From an uncultured Chthonomonas sp. (GTDB taxonomy: Bacteria; Armatimonadota; Chthonomonadetes; Chthonomonadales; CAJBBX01): a stretch of DNA of 64,000 nt. Below, piece by piece: positions 63,413-64,000 of the stretch. Position numbers and translations under genes: made by a program. The stretch spans positions 1 through 64,000 of the forward strand of contig CAISJD010000049.1 of NCBI GenBank assembly GCA_903885605.1, read 5' to 3'. The number at the start of each line of letters is the position of its first letter. Within the stretch, counting starts at the first letter, position 1. Under the pieces are notes generated by a model, which worked only from the letters and a program-made list of their open reading frames with translations, was not told the origin of the DNA and searched no databases.

Positions 63413-63769
63413 CCGGGAAGCCATGGACCTTCCGACAAGGACGACGCCAGCCCGGCTATAGGCACCGGCACTATGACCTGATCTCCTGACACCAGTAGGA
63501 GGCGTGAGCCTTCCTGCGTTCCTTGATCGGACACGACCACGCGACAACGACGGGCCTCGGCAAGTGGTCTCTCCAGGAGCGCCCGGCCCATCCCGCGCCG
63601 CTGCAAGGATGAAGACGCAGGGGCAATGGGGCAGCAGAGCATCGGCCAACTCGGCGCAAGCGTCCAGCAAGCGCCCGCAGCGGTACGCACCGGCTCGGGA
63701 AGCGGCTCCAAGAGCTTGGCGCTGCCCTCGACATCCGTGAAGAGAGAAGTGAGTATGCCGGATGGGAGG

Positions 63770-64000
63770 TTAAGCCTGCGGTTGCTCTAAGGCAAGTTCG
63801 ATCGCCTGCGCCATGGTCATCGCGCGGCCCTCCGCCCAGGCGGCGTCAAAGGCAGTATCGTCTCCCAGGGCGGCGCGTGCATGTGCGACAGCCTGCTCTT
63901 GCAGGGCGAGTTGTCGGGACGAAGCGGAGCCGCCCGTCCTCTCTCTCATCCGCTCGGCCGCGCCCCACAGGAGTGCCCCGCGCTCGGCGTCGCCCAAGTG
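63770..64000 (-). CDS. C-terminal fragment (continues beyond the window) of a LuxR/adenylate-cyclase/AfsR-type TPR ATPase regulator
   Basis: 'RGALLWGAAERMRERTGGSASSRQLALQEQAVAHARAALGDDTAFDAAWAEGRAMTMAQAIELALE' matches the common C-terminus of such regulators (ALGxxxFxxAWAEGRxLxxxxAIxLAL). Confidence 0.6.
   Translation of the reverse strand, partial: HLGDAERGALLWGAAERMRERTGGSASSRQLALQEQAVAHARAALGDDTAFDAAWAEGRAMTMAQAIELALEQPQA

Noticed and set aside
63409-63740. Overlapping minus-strand ORFs (100 aa and 87 aa)
   Set aside because: Three competing frames with no clear family signature; cannot be supported as a gene from sequence alone.
1-64000. CRISPR array or cas genes; restriction-modification or toxin-antitoxin defence modules
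   Set aside because: No regularly spaced repeat arrays and no recognisable Cas, methyltransferase/REase or TA pairs were seen (the 35497-36042 methyltransferase is a generic small-molecule class I type).

Overview
This is a high-GC bacterial window with two parts. (1) About 1-6440 is an accessory region that looks like part of an integrated mobile element. It holds a phage/plasmid-type hypothetical gene, a decayed N-acetylmuramoyl-L-alanine amidase tail, and two copies of a ~97-bp structured module ending in an identical 33-bp sequence. It also holds a protein with family-A-polymerase-like motifs A/B/C that I assign to the TV-Pol (transposon/virus polymerase) type, an HNH/AP2-type homing-endonuclease-like protein with an N-terminal zinc ribbon, and a tyrosine recombinase. 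The recombinase abuts a tRNA-Asp(GTC) 5' fragment that stops exactly at the anticodon. (2) About 6500-64000 is chromosome-like and dominated by secreted carbohydrate-active and sugar-oxidising genes: heparinase-like, pectate-lyase-like and GH2 proteins, several unclassified TIM-barrel or six-hairpin glycosidase-like proteins, SGNH hydrolases, three Gfo/Idh/MocA oxidoreductases, DUF6807/PmoA, and SSS and MFS transporters. It also carries two uroporphyrinogen-decarboxylase-like methyltransferases, an ECF sigma/anti-sigma pair, a LacI regulator with a palindromic operator candidate, and a DUF1559 prepilin-like protein. The gene repertoire resembles Armatimonadota/Planctomycetota-type genomes (inference only). 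The strongest leads are the TV-Pol/integrase element with its truncated tRNA boundary, the duplicated 3' tail of the creatininase gene, several unusual domain fusions (serine hydrolase + glycosidase-like; degenerate ADP-ribosylglycohydrolase + NEW3), and a dense 9-nt-phased TTGAC/GTCAA array. All family calls come from reading motifs by eye; no database search was run.
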